In this document: piece by piece, positions 10,028 through 18,138 of the stretch | Layout: each line of letters opens with the position of its first letter | How positions within the stretch are numbered: the stretch's first letter is position 1 | Source: Pseudoflavonifractor sp. 524-17 | Lineage (GTDB): Bacteria; Bacillota; Clostridia; Oscillospirales; Oscillospiraceae | Reading direction: 5' to 3' | Assembly (NCBI RefSeq): GCF_009935845.1 | Contig: NZ_QWEK01000031.1 | Coordinates: forward strand, 1-48,369 | Length of the DNA stretch: 48,369 bases | The notes under the pieces: model-generated | The model's input: only the letters and a program-made list of their open reading frames with translations | What the model was told of the DNA's origin: nothing | Database searches by the model: none | Program-made: the position numbers and the translations under genes

Positions 10028-10339
10028 ATGGATCAGACAAAAGTGCGGTATAACAACCCGAAAAGGGCCCGGATTGTGGTGGAGAAGTGCCCGGTGGATC
10101 ACACCGGCCGGCCCTGCCACTGCCACACCGAGGGCCAGGTTTTTGAATTTGACTTTGAGCGCTGCCCCAGCAATTTCTGCGCCGCGGCGTTCCACAATCT
10201 GTGGCCCCAGCTCCGAGTGCTTGAGCTGGGGGGGCGGCATCCCTGGGATGGGGAACCCAACGTGACCCGGGTGGCTTGTCCGGACCCGGATAAGCCCACC
10301 ATTTTCCGCATTGAGGTATGGGAAGCGCCTGAGAAATAG
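10028..10339 (+). CDS. TIGR04076-family small protein
   Basis: First gene of the catabolic operon; 103 residues, soluble. It matches the pattern I know for TIGR04076: a Cys-rich G-x-C-x-C-x-x-EGQ-x-F segment (GRPCHCHTEGQVFEF), then FC (SNFCAAAFHNLWP), a GG pair followed by W (LGGRHPWDG), and finally a Cys and FRIE near the end. The function of this family is unknown. Its conserved cysteines suggest metal or redox binding, and members are scattered among anaerobic Firmicutes and archaea. Start ATG 10028 lies behind AAGGGGCGG; the frame is open further upstream but lies before or around the transcription start. Its place at the head of the operon suggests a role with the transported compound. 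Confidence 0.75.
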   Translation: MDQTKVRYNNPKRARIVVEKCPVDHTGRPCHCHTEGQVFEFDFERCPSNFCAAAFHNLWPQLRVLELGGRHPWDGEPNVTRVACPDPDKPTIFRIEVWEAPEK

Positions 10340-10446
10340 GGCCTGGACCGTGAGATCGCAGAGAGGGGGGATGGGCCGGAATTGGCCAAACTGTTTGGAA
10401 AAGACCAAAAAGGGCAGATATGATTGATTGACAGGAGGATATGACA

Positions 10447-11499
10447 ATGAAGATCAGAAAACAGCTTGCACAGATTCTCTCCGGCGCGCTCTTGGTGACC
10501 ATGCTGGCCGCCTGCGGCGGCGGTGGCGGCGGAAGCAATCCCTCCGCGGCCCCCAATCCCTCCGACGGCGGCGGCGAGGGCGGCTACAAGGTGGCCATGC
10601 TGCTCACCGGCTATATCAACGACGCCGGCTGGAACCAGTCCGCCTATGAGGGCCTTCAGATGGCCCAGGAGGAGTTCGGCGTCACCGGGGCCTATACCGA
10701 GGCCATTCCCCAGCCCGACTTTGAGGCGGTCATGCGGGACTATGCCGACCAGGGCTATGACATGGTCATCTGTGTGGGCAATGAGTTCTCTGACGCGGCC
10801 CTGGCCGTGGCCCCCTCCTTTCCCAATGTGAGCTTTGCGGTGATGAACGGCAACAACGCCGCCGAGCCCAACGTGGGCGCCTACCGGTTTAACACCCCCG
10901 AGGCCGGCTTTACGGCGGGCGCCATCGCCGCCATGTACTCTCAGGGCGGCACCGTGGGCGTCATCGGCGGATCCACCGCCCCCCACATCAAGGACGCGGC
11001 GGAGGCCTTCAAGGTGGGTGCTCAGTACATCAATCCTGACATCAACGTGCTGATTGGCTATACCGAGACCATGACCGACGTGGCCAAGGGCAAGGAAATG
11101 GGCGTGGCGTTTATTGAGCAGGGCGCCGACGTGCTCAGCGCCAACGCCAACTCCGCCTCCCTCGGCGTCATCGACGCCGCCAAGGAAAAGGGCATCCTCC
11201 ACATCGGCTACATCAGCGACCAGTACGACGTGGCCCCGGAGACCGTGATGGTGTCCATGATTCAGAGCAACCCCTTTATGATCCGCGCCATTGTGGAGTC
11301 TGGGGTGAACGGCACCTTTGAGCCCAAGCTGAACCTGTTCGGCATGAAGGAGGGTGCCCTCTACCTTAGTGACTTCCACGGCAACGACTCCAAGCTGACC
11401 GACGAGCAGAAGGCGAAGATTGACGAGATCGTGGCCGCTATCAAGGACGGCTCCTTGAAAGAGGCCGGCATCCTGCCCAAGTCCTCCTTTGAGCAGTAA
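10447..11499 (+). CDS. BMP-family ABC transporter substrate-binding lipoprotein
   Basis: Extracellular binding protein for an ABC importer. The 350-residue precursor has a basic N-terminus, a hydrophobic stretch and the lipobox LAAC with lipidated Cys23, then a Gly/Ser/Pro linker. The mature part follows the BMP (Med/PnrA) pattern: KVAMLLTGYINDAGWNQSAYEG (split here: KVAMLLTGYI, NDAGWNQSAY), DMVICVGNEFSDAA, TAGAIAAMYSQGGTVGVIGG and GADVLSANANSASLGVIDAAKEKG. Known members bind purine nucleosides or, in Treponema RfuA, riboflavin. I prefer ATG 10447, eight bases from AGGAGG (10433-10438), to ATG 10441, only two bases away. A weak internal promoter is possible (TTGGAA 10395, 18 bases, TATGAT 10419). 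Confidence 0.93.
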   Translation: MKIRKQLAQILSGALLVTMLAACGGGGGGSNPSAAPNPSDGGGEGGYKVAMLLTGYINDAGWNQSAYEGLQMAQEEFGVTGAYTEAIPQPDFEAVMRDYADQGYDMVICVGNEFSDAALAVAPSFPNVSFAVMNGNNAAEPNVGAYRFNTPEAGFTAGAIAAMYSQGGTVGVIGGSTAPHIKDAAEAFKVGAQYINPDINVLIGYTETMTDVAKGKEMGVAFIEQGADVLSANANSASLGVIDAAKEKGILHIGYISDQYDVAPETVMVSMIQSNPFMIRAIVESGVNGTFEPKLNLFGMKEGALYLSDFHGNDSKLTDEQKAKIDEIVAAIKDGSLKEAGILPKSSFEQ

Positions 11500-11516
11500 T
11501 CTGATTGCAAATAACC

Positions 11517-11544
11517 AGGGCCGGGGGCGGCGGCCCCCGGCCCT
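11517..11544 (+). terminator. GC-only intercistronic hairpin after the binding-protein gene
   Basis: A perfect 12-bp stem (AGGGCCGGGGGC with GCCCCCGGCCCT, 4-base loop) followed by ATTAAAAA instead of a U-run. Such stems commonly stabilise the upstream message or reduce read-through, so that the binding protein is made in excess over the membrane parts. Confidence 0.65.
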
Positions 11545-11584
11545 ATTAAAAACAGGTTTTTAAATGCGGAAGGGAGAAAACGCT

Positions 11585-13117
11585 ATGGGAGAAAAGGTAT
11601 TGGAGATGAGGAACGTCACCAAGCGCTTTGGCAGGCTCATCGCCAATGACAAGGTCAATTTTGACCTGGAAAAGGGCGAGGTCCACGCCCTTCTGGGGGA
11701 GAACGGCGCGGGAAAGACCACTTTGATGAACTGCCTGTACGGCATCTACAGCCCGGAGGAGGGGGAGATTCTGCTTCGGGGCCAGCCCCTGGCCCTCAAC
11801 GGGCCCAAGGACGCCATCGCCCACAATATCGGCATGGTCCACCAGCACTTTATGCTGGTGCCGCCCCTGACGGTGCTGCAAAATATTGTGCTGGGGCAGG
11901 AGTGCAGGCTCTCCCCCATGAAGCTGGACCGGGCCCGGCGGGAGGTGGAGGAGCTGTGCCGGCTGTACGGCTTCCAGCTGGATCTGGACACCAAGGTGGC
12001 GGACCTGTCCGTGGGCGCCCAGCAGCGGGTGGAGCTGGTCAAGGCCCTCTACCGGGGGGCGGATATCCTGATTCTGGACGAGCCCACCGCGGTGCTCACC
12101 CCCACAGAGGTGGAGGGGCTCTTTGAAATCCTGCGGCAGTTTGTCTCCCAGGGGAAGTCCATCATTATTATTTCCCACAAGCTGTGGGAGGTGAAGCAGA
12201 TCTCCAACCGGGTCACGGTTCTGCGCAGCGGCGCGGCGGTGTCCACCGTCTTCACCGCCGACGTGGAGGAGTCCGACCTGGCCGACATGATGGTGGGCAA
12301 AAAAGTATCCCTCCAGTACGAAAAGACGCCGGTGAAGTCTCAGGAGGCCATCTTTGAGATGCGCAATGTAAACGTAACCGGCAGCCAGCGGGCCTCGTCC
12401 CTGAAGGATCTGTCGCTGCATATCTGCAAGGGAGAGATATTGGGCATTGCCGGCGTGGACGGCAACGGCCAGCTGGAGCTGTCCGAGGCGGTGATGGGCC
12501 TGGCGGAGATCCAGTCGGGACAGGTCTTCTTCGACGGGGAGGAGATCACCCGCGTGCCCACCCGCCGGCGCATTGAGCGGGGCTTCGCCCACATCCCCGA
12601 GGAGCGGATGACCCAGGGGCTGGTGATGAACTTCAGCGCCAGTGAGAATATGATTCTCAACTGCTACGACCGGCCGCCCTTTACCAAAAACCATATCTTT
12701 GACAACCGCGCCGTCAGGGAGAACGGCAAAAAGCTGGTGGAGGAATACGATGTCCGCCCCCGCAGTCCGGAGGCGGCGGCCCGGTCCTTTTCCGGCGGCA
12801 ACCAGCAGAAGGTGATCATCGCCAGAGAGTTTTCCCAAGATCCCAAGCTGGTGGTGGCGGTCCAGCCCACCCGGGGCCTGGACATCGGCGCCAGCGAGTT
12901 CGTCCACCACAAGCTGCTGGAGCGCAAGGAGCAGGGGGCCGGCGTGCTCCTCATCTCCGCCGACCTGGACGAGGTTCTGGCGGTGTCCGACCGGGTGTTG
13001 GTCATCAATGAGGGAGAAATTATGGGGGAATTTATCCCCGGCACCATCAGCTACGGCGATATTGGTCTGATGATGGGCGGAACCAGACAAGGGAAAAAGG
13101 AAGGTGATCCTGCGTGA
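11585..13117 (+). CDS. ABC transporter ATP-binding protein, two-domain nucleoside/sugar (CUT2-like) type
   Basis: Energises the BMP-dependent importer. The 510 residues carry two ABC domains. The first is complete: Walker A GENGAGKTT (about 37-45), signature LSVGAQQRVELV and Walker B ILILDEPTAVL. The second has the usual degenerate Walker A (GVDGNGQLELSEAV), a good signature FSGGNQQKVIIAREF and a Walker B region VAVQPTRGLDIGA with Gln where the catalytic Glu/Asp is expected, typical of this NupO/YufO-like group. I chose ATG 11585, nine bases after GGGAG, over ATG 11564, which would precede the ribosome site. The stop overlaps the start of the first permease (GTGA). Confidence 0.94.
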   Translation: MGEKVLEMRNVTKRFGRLIANDKVNFDLEKGEVHALLGENGAGKTTLMNCLYGIYSPEEGEILLRGQPLALNGPKDAIAHNIGMVHQHFMLVPPLTVLQNIVLGQECRLSPMKLDRARREVEELCRLYGFQLDLDTKVADLSVGAQQRVELVKALYRGADILILDEPTAVLTPTEVEGLFEILRQFVSQGKSIIIISHKLWEVKQISNRVTVLRSGAAVSTVFTADVEESDLADMMVGKKVSLQYEKTPVKSQEAIFEMRNVNVTGSQRASSLKDLSLHICKGEILGIAGVDGNGQLELSEAVMGLAEIQSGQVFFDGEEITRVPTRRRIERGFAHIPEERMTQGLVMNFSASENMILNCYDRPPFTKNHIFDNRAVRENGKKLVEEYDVRPRSPEAAARSFSGGNQQKVIIAREFSQDPKLVVAVQPTRGLDIGASEFVHHKLLERKEQGAGVLLISADLDEVLAVSDRVLVINEGEIMGEFIPGTISYGDIGLMMGGTRQGKKEGDPA

Positions 13118-14229
13118 GTTTTTCGTTTGGAAGGCATGAGGTGCGTGTGGAGCGCAGAAAACCGTCGGAAAGCCCCTTGTTCCAGCAGCTTCTGGGCCTG
13201 GGCCTGGCATTGCTGCTGGTGATTGTGGTGACTTCGGTGCTCATTGCCCTGTCAGGCAAGTCCCCCCTGGCCGCGTTCCAGGCCATGATCAAGGGGGCCT
13301 TTGGCACCAAGAACAGCACCGCGGAGACCATGATTAAAACCGTACCCCTGCTGCTGGCGGCCCTGGGCCTGACCATCTGCTACCGTACCGGCCTGACCTC
13401 ACTGGGCTCAGAGGGGCAGATTGTCATCGGCGGCCTGATGGCCACCATCGTGGGCATTTATATGGGGGGCCTGCCCAAGCCCATTCTGGTGCCCCTGGCC
13501 ATGATTGCCGGCATGATCGGCGGCGGGCTGTGGGCCTCCATCGCCGGCTTCCTCAAGGCAAAGCTGGGGGTGAGCGAGATCATCAACACCATTATGCTCA
13601 ACTACGTGGCCACCTATTTTGTATCCTACCTGATCTCCTCCGGCCCCCTTCAGGAGGAGAGCGGCTTCTATCCCCAGTCCGATTTGCTGTCTCAGAATGC
13701 CTGGCTGAGCAGCATCCTCCCCGGCACCCGGATGCACACAGGGGTGATTGTGGCGGCGGTGTCCGTGGTGGCGGTCTATCTGCTGCTGTGGAAGCTGCCC
13801 TTGGGCTATCAGATGCGGGCCGTGGGCAACAACCCCATCGCCGCGCGCACCAACGGCATCAAGGTGGCCCGGAACATGGTGCTGGCCATGGTGCTCTCCG
13901 GGGTATTCGCCGGCCTGGCCGGCGCCATTGAGCTCATGGGCATCCACCACCGGCTGATGAACGGCTTCAGCTCCAGCTATGGCTTTGACGCCATGGCCGT
14001 GGCCCTGCTGGGGGGGCTGCACCCTGCGGGCGTCACCGTGGCGGCCCTGTTCTTCGGCGCGCTGCGCACCGGGGCCAACACCATGCAGCGCACCCTCCAG
14101 GTGCCGGTGTCTCTGGTCAACGTCATCCAGGGCCTGGTCATTCTCTTCGTGTTGATGCAGGCGGTGCTGCGCAGCTTCACAATCAAGCTCTTTACCAGCA
14201 AAAAGGGCGCGGCGGCAAAGGAGGCTTAG
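13114..14229 (+). CDS. BMP-type ABC transporter permease 1 (YufP/NupP-like)
   Basis: Membrane subunit of the importer; 371 residues with eight to ten hydrophobic helices. The family EAA-like loop is visible as GYQMRAVGNNPIAARTNGIKV (GYQMRAVGNN, PIAARTNGIK), and SEIINTIMLNYVATYFVSYL fits the conserved mid-protein helix. It is longer than permease 2, mainly because of an N-terminal extension and the extracellular loop around residues 175-205, as in YufP. Start GTG 13114 overlaps the ATPase stop by four bases, giving translational coupling. Confidence 0.92.
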   Translation: MSFSFGRHEVRVERRKPSESPLFQQLLGLGLALLLVIVVTSVLIALSGKSPLAAFQAMIKGAFGTKNSTAETMIKTVPLLLAALGLTICYRTGLTSLGSEGQIVIGGLMATIVGIYMGGLPKPILVPLAMIAGMIGGGLWASIAGFLKAKLGVSEIINTIMLNYVATYFVSYLISSGPLQEESGFYPQSDLLSQNAWLSSILPGTRMHTGVIVAAVSVVAVYLLLWKLPLGYQMRAVGNNPIAARTNGIKVARNMVLAMVLSGVFAGLAGAIELMGIHHRLMNGFSSSYGFDAMAVALLGGLHPAGVTVAALFFGALRTGANTMQRTLQVPVSLVNVIQGLVILFVLMQAVLRSFTIKLFTSKKGAAAKEA

Positions 14230-14235
14230 TCAGTT

Positions 14236-15153
14236 ATGGATATTTTAAGCGGATTTTTGGAGGCCATGGTGCGTATGGCCTGCCCCATCATGCTGGCCAG
14301 CCTGGGGGCCCTCTTTACCGCCCGCAGCGGAATTATCAATTTTGCCATGGAGGGCATTATGATTATGGGGGCTTTCTTTGGGGTATATGGCTCCCACATG
14401 ACGGGGAACCCGTGGATTGGCGCTGTGTTTGGAATGCTGGCCGGTCTGGCGGCGTCCATGGTGCTGGGCGTGATGAGCATCTCGGTAAAAGTGGACCAGG
14501 TGGTGGCGGGCACCGGCATCAACGTGCTCTTTCTGGGCCTGACCAGCTACCTCTTCACCGTGATGTACCCCAACGGCCAGCCCTCCTCCGTCAATACCTT
14601 TCCCACCCTGCCAATCCCTGTGCTCAGCGGCATTCCCGTCGTTGGCATCCTGTTCCGGCAGAGCCTGCTGACCTATCTGGCCTTTTTGCTGGTGCCGGTG
14701 ATCTGGTACCTGCTCAACCGGACTACCTTCGGCCTGTGCCTGCGGGCGGTGGGGGAGCAGCCCCACGCCGCGGACAGCCTGGGCATCCACGTGGACAAGA
14801 TGCGCTATGTGGCCATCATCCTGGCCGGCCTGCTGGGCGGGCTGGGGGGCGCGGCCCTGTCTTTGGGCCAGGTGTCGGTCTTCATTGAGAACATGACCTC
14901 CGGCCGGGGGTATGTGGCCTGGTCCGCCGTGACGGTGGGCAAGTGGAACCCCTTCGGCATTATGGGCGCCTCTCTGCTCTTCGGCGGGGCGGAGGCGGTG
15001 CAGCTGCGCCTGCAGGCCATGGGCATCTCTCTGCCCCACCAGTTCTTCCAGATGCTGCCCTACGTGCTGACCATGGTGGTACTGGCCGGCGTGGTGGGCC
15101 GTACGGTGGGACCCAAGGCCATGGGCAAGCCCTTTATCAAAGGGGAGCGGTAA
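14236..15153 (+). CDS. BMP-type ABC transporter permease 2 (YufQ/NupQ-like)
   Basis: Second membrane subunit, 305 residues, eight or more helices. The opening ASLGALFTARSGIINFAMEG is the hallmark of this permease class, and FGLCLRAVGEQPHAADSLGI matches the EAA-like cytoplasmic loop that docks the ATPase. It starts at ATG 14236, six bases after the permease 1 stop. With the lipoprotein, ATPase and permease 1 it makes a complete importer of the nucleoside/riboflavin (NupABC, RfuABCD) class. Confidence 0.92.
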   Translation: MDILSGFLEAMVRMACPIMLASLGALFTARSGIINFAMEGIMIMGAFFGVYGSHMTGNPWIGAVFGMLAGLAASMVLGVMSISVKVDQVVAGTGINVLFLGLTSYLFTVMYPNGQPSSVNTFPTLPIPVLSGIPVVGILFRQSLLTYLAFLLVPVIWYLLNRTTFGLCLRAVGEQPHAADSLGIHVDKMRYVAIILAGLLGGLGGAALSLGQVSVFIENMTSGRGYVAWSAVTVGKWNPFGIMGASLLFGGAEAVQLRLQAMGISLPHQFFQMLPYVLTMVVLAGVVGRTVGPKAMGKPFIKGER

Positions 15154-15154
15154 A

Positions 15155-16072
15155 ATGGCCTTTTCTGTGGAAGAGATGGGTTTTCCCGTCCATTACCCCA
15201 ATCCAGAGCTGCTCTCCGCCCTGACGGCGGACAGCCCCATGGAGACGCCGGAAAAGGTAAAGGCGGTGCTGGGGGAGCTGAAATTCCCGCCCGCCCCGGC
15301 GGATCGGCCCTATCTCTACGGGTGTATGGTGCTCTCTTTTGACGGGAAGATGGGCTTCCCCGACAACCCGGAGGGCACCCTCATCTCCAAGGAGAACCGG
15401 CGGGACCCCATAGGGGGGAAGACGGACTTTTGGATCATGAACGTGTGCCGGGCCTATGCCGACGGGGTAATTCTGGGCACCGGCACCCTGAAGGCCCGTC
15501 CCAGCCGGGCCTGGCGGGCGGATCTGGCGGATCCGGACCTCATCGCCGCCCGGCGGGGGCTGGGAAAACAGGACGCCGCCCCCCTGAACCTCATCGTGTC
15601 CATTGACGGGCGGGATGTGCCTTTGGAGCATCCTACATTGAAATTGCCGGAGCGGCCGGTGATTCTTACCTCCCAGGTGGGGGGCGCGTGGCTGCGGGAG
15701 CATTTGGACCAGCCGGTGCGCCTGATTGACAGCCCCTGTGATTTGAGAGAGGACCAAAGCGTGCTGCGGGTGCTCACCGCCGGGGAGGAAGTTGCGGATA
15801 CCGCCGGGCTGCTGTCTCTGCTGCGCCGGAGCGGCCTGTCCCATGTGTCGGTGGAGGCCCCGGGGTATATCTGGCAGCTCATCCGGGAGGAACTGCTGGA
15901 CGAGTACCTGCTCAACTACTCCGGCGTAATGGCCGGCGGCAATACCGCCCTGGGTACCTGGGCGGGACAGACCGCGGAGCGCCACCCACACGCCCTTCTG
16001 CTCAGCGTAGGGTGGCACAGGGGCTTCCTCTACACCCGGCAGAAGCTGATTTACGGAGATTCACAGGCTTGA
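15155..16072 (+). CDS. RibD C-terminal (dihydrofolate-reductase-like) domain protein
   Basis: Predicted NAD(P)H-dependent reductase with the RibD_C fold, 305 residues. Family features are YLYGCMVLSFDGKMGF (about 50-65), the nucleotide-side segment AYADGVILGTGTLKARPS (about 106-123) and the late VEAPGYIWQLIREELLDEY. There is no deaminase domain and no zinc motif, so it is not complete RibD. The first 45 residues are an extension not usual for the domain. It starts two bases after the permease stop, so it belongs to the transporter operon. In this setting it may reduce a ring or imine of the imported compound; the substrate is unknown. Confidence 0.8.
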   Translation: MAFSVEEMGFPVHYPNPELLSALTADSPMETPEKVKAVLGELKFPPAPADRPYLYGCMVLSFDGKMGFPDNPEGTLISKENRRDPIGGKTDFWIMNVCRAYADGVILGTGTLKARPSRAWRADLADPDLIAARRGLGKQDAAPLNLIVSIDGRDVPLEHPTLKLPERPVILTSQVGGAWLREHLDQPVRLIDSPCDLREDQSVLRVLTAGEEVADTAGLLSLLRRSGLSHVSVEAPGYIWQLIREELLDEYLLNYSGVMAGGNTALGTWAGQTAERHPHALLLSVGWHRGFLYTRQKLIYGDSQA

Positions 16073-16082
16073 ACACCATAAA

Positions 16083-16096
16083 CCGCCCGCGGGCGG
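16083..16096 (+). repeat. perfect 14-base GC palindrome between operon genes
   Basis: CCGCCCGCGGGCGG in the 45-base gap between the RibD-like and flavoprotein genes. It could form a short hairpin in the message or be a protein site; no U-run follows. Confidence 0.35.
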
Positions 16097-16117
16097 AACG
16101 GAAAGGAAACCCAACTC

Positions 16118-16753
16118 ATGATTAAAATTGTTGGATTGAGCGGCAGTCCCCGGAAGGGCGCGACGGAGTACGTATTGGAGCAGGCCCTGGCCGCCGCCCG
16201 GACGTTCTCTCCGGAGGTGGAGACCGAGCTGGTGACGGTCCGGGGCAAAAAGATTGCCCCCTGCAATGGCTGCGGCTATTGTAAGCGGGAGAAGACCTGG
16301 TGCTGCATTCCAGACGATATGCAGCCCCTCTTTGAAACGCTGATTGAGGCGGACGGCATTCTGGTGGCCTCCCCGGTGTATGTGATGTCCGCCACGCCCC
16401 AGATCCACGCGGTGTGCTCCCGGATGCGCCCGGCCATGCACTGCTACCCCGGAATGCTGCGCAACAAATTCATGGCCGCGATTGGCGTGGGCGGCACCCG
16501 CAACGGGGGTCAGGAGCAGACCGTCACCGACCTCATCAACCTCTTCGGCACCCGGGCCATCAACATTGTCACCAACGAATCCGGCGGCTACACCGGCGGC
16601 AAGGTCTGGTCCCAGGACCGGGGGGCGGAGGGCGCCGCCGAGGACGAGATCGGCATGAAGACCGCCACCGATCTGGCCAAAAAGCTGGCGGAGGTCTGCC
16701 TTATTTACAATAAGGGAAAAGAACTCTATAATAAGGAGCGGGAGAACGGATGA
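16118..16753 (+). CDS. iron-sulfur flavoprotein-like NAD(P)H/FMN oxidoreductase
   Basis: Predicted electron carrier or reductase of the flavodoxin-like fold, 211 residues. The FMN-phosphate loop is LSGSPRKGATEYVL (7-20). Cysteines C49, C52, C55 and C62/C63 (CNGCGYCKREKTWCC) match the compact C-x2-C-x2-C-x4-7-C cluster motif of archaeal and clostridial iron-sulfur flavoproteins, so a [4Fe-4S] centre is likely. SPVYVMSATPQ (about 87-97) is the second flavin loop. It may pass electrons to the RibD_C-like reductase. It starts at ATG 16118 after GGAAAGGAAA and overlaps the amidohydrolase start by four bases (ATGA). Confidence 0.85.
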   Translation: MIKIVGLSGSPRKGATEYVLEQALAAARTFSPEVETELVTVRGKKIAPCNGCGYCKREKTWCCIPDDMQPLFETLIEADGILVASPVYVMSATPQIHAVCSRMRPAMHCYPGMLRNKFMAAIGVGGTRNGGQEQTVTDLINLFGTRAINIVTNESGGYTGGKVWSQDRGAEGAAEDEIGMKTATDLAKKLAEVCLIYNKGKELYNKERENG

Positions 16754-18099
16754 GCCGGGGATGGATTCACGTCCATGTCCTCACCATGGACGGGGAAGAC
16801 CGGACCTACCCAGACGGGGGCATCCTCTACACAGAGGACGGGACCATCTCAGCCGTGGGGGAGAGCGGGGCCATCCGCGCCCAGGCGGAGGCGGAGGGGG
16901 CCCGGCTTCAGGACGGCGGCGGGAAAATCCTGCTGCCCGGCCTGGTCAATACCCACACCCACCTCTATCAGGAGCTGACCAAGGGCCGGGGGAGCGATCT
17001 GAGCCTGGAGGAGTGGTTCCCCAAAGCCATGGCCCCGGTGGGTGCGGCCCTGCGGCCCCGGCACATGGAGGCCGGGGTGGATCTGGGCATTCTGGAGGCC
17101 CTGCGCAGCGGCGTGACCACTGTGGCCGACTATATGCAGCACCAGCCGGTGCCCGGCCTGGGCATCGCGGAGCTGGAACGGGCGAAGGCCCTGGGCATAC
17201 GCATGGTGTACGGCCGGGGCTACCGGGACATCGGCCGGCCCGAGGTGGTAGAGAACGCCGAGTCCATCTTTGCCGACGTGGACGATCTCCGCGCCCGGTA
17301 CGAGACCGGGGACGGCATGATGACCCTCTGGCTGGCCCCCGCCGCCAGCTGGGGGCTCAGCGACAGCCTGATGCGCCAGACCCGGGCCTATGCCGGTAAA
17401 ACCGGCACTCCCATTATGATGCACCTGTTTGAGACCGGCAGCGATAACACAGGGAGCCAGGAGCGCTTTGGAACAGACGCCATCGACTGGTTTGAGGAGG
17501 CGGGCCTGCTGGGGCCGGATCTGCTGGCTGTCCACTCCGTGGCCCTGGGGGAGAAGGAACTGGACGCCTACCGGCGGCATGGGGTAAGGGTGTCCTATAA
17601 CCCGGTGTCCAACATGTACCTGGCCTCCGGGGTGGCGCCGGTGCGCAGGCTGCTGGATCTGGGCCTCACCGTGGGCCTGGGCACCGACGGTGCGGGGTCC
17701 AACAACAGCAACGACATGCTGGAGACCATGAAGGCCGGGGCCCTGCTGCAAAAGGCGTTTTCCCGGGACCCCCGGAGCCTCACCGCCCATGAGACCCTGC
17801 GCATGGCTACCATTGAGGGGGCGAAGGCCCTGGGGCTGGATAAACTGGTGGGCTCTCTGGAGGCGGGGAAGCGGGCGGATCTTGTCCTCTACGACCCCAT
17901 GGCCAGCGTAAAGACCTGCCCGGTGTGCGGCAGCGCCGAGGCCGCCCTGGTCTATACCGGGGATTGCCGGGGGGTGGATACCGTGGTGGTCAACGGGCGC
18001 GTCCTGCTGTCCGGGGGAAAGTTCACCCAAGCGGACGAGGAGGCCATTCTGGCCCGGGCCCGGGAGATGGCCCGGGATCTGGCGGATTGTCTGGAATGA
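16750..18099 (+). CDS. amidohydrolase, ATZ/TRZ-like (nucleobase/s-triazine-type deaminase or hydrolase)
   Basis: Metal-dependent hydrolase of the TIM-barrel amidohydrolase superfamily, 449 residues. Metal ligands are H69 and H71 (VNTHTHLYQ), H225 (MMHLFET, with Glu228), H262 (AVHSVAL) and D313 (GLGTDGAGSNNSND). This mononuclear pattern belongs to the branch of atrazine chlorohydrolase, SAH/MTA deaminase and 8-oxoguanine deaminase. The small N-terminal beta domain (first 60 residues) and the C-terminal segment GSLEAGKRADLVLYD are also typical. The exact substrate cannot be read. Linked to a nucleoside-type importer and a UbiD decarboxylase, it may remove an amino group from a heterocycle. Confidence 0.88.
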   Translation: MSRGWIHVHVLTMDGEDRTYPDGGILYTEDGTISAVGESGAIRAQAEAEGARLQDGGGKILLPGLVNTHTHLYQELTKGRGSDLSLEEWFPKAMAPVGAALRPRHMEAGVDLGILEALRSGVTTVADYMQHQPVPGLGIAELERAKALGIRMVYGRGYRDIGRPEVVENAESIFADVDDLRARYETGDGMMTLWLAPAASWGLSDSLMRQTRAYAGKTGTPIMMHLFETGSDNTGSQERFGTDAIDWFEEAGLLGPDLLAVHSVALGEKELDAYRRHGVRVSYNPVSNMYLASGVAPVRRLLDLGLTVGLGTDGAGSNNSNDMLETMKAGALLQKAFSRDPRSLTAHETLRMATIEGAKALGLDKLVGSLEAGKRADLVLYDPMASVKTCPVCGSAEAALVYTGDCRGVDTVVVNGRVLLSGGKFTQADEEAILARAREMARDLADCLE

Positions 18100-18138
18100 T
18101 TGAATGAGACGACTGGAACGAGAAAAGGAGACGTGGAC

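Noticed and set aside
12400-13100. Damaged second ATPase domain in the BMP transporter
   Set aside because: The altered Walker A and B motifs are normal for this two-domain family and do not indicate decay.
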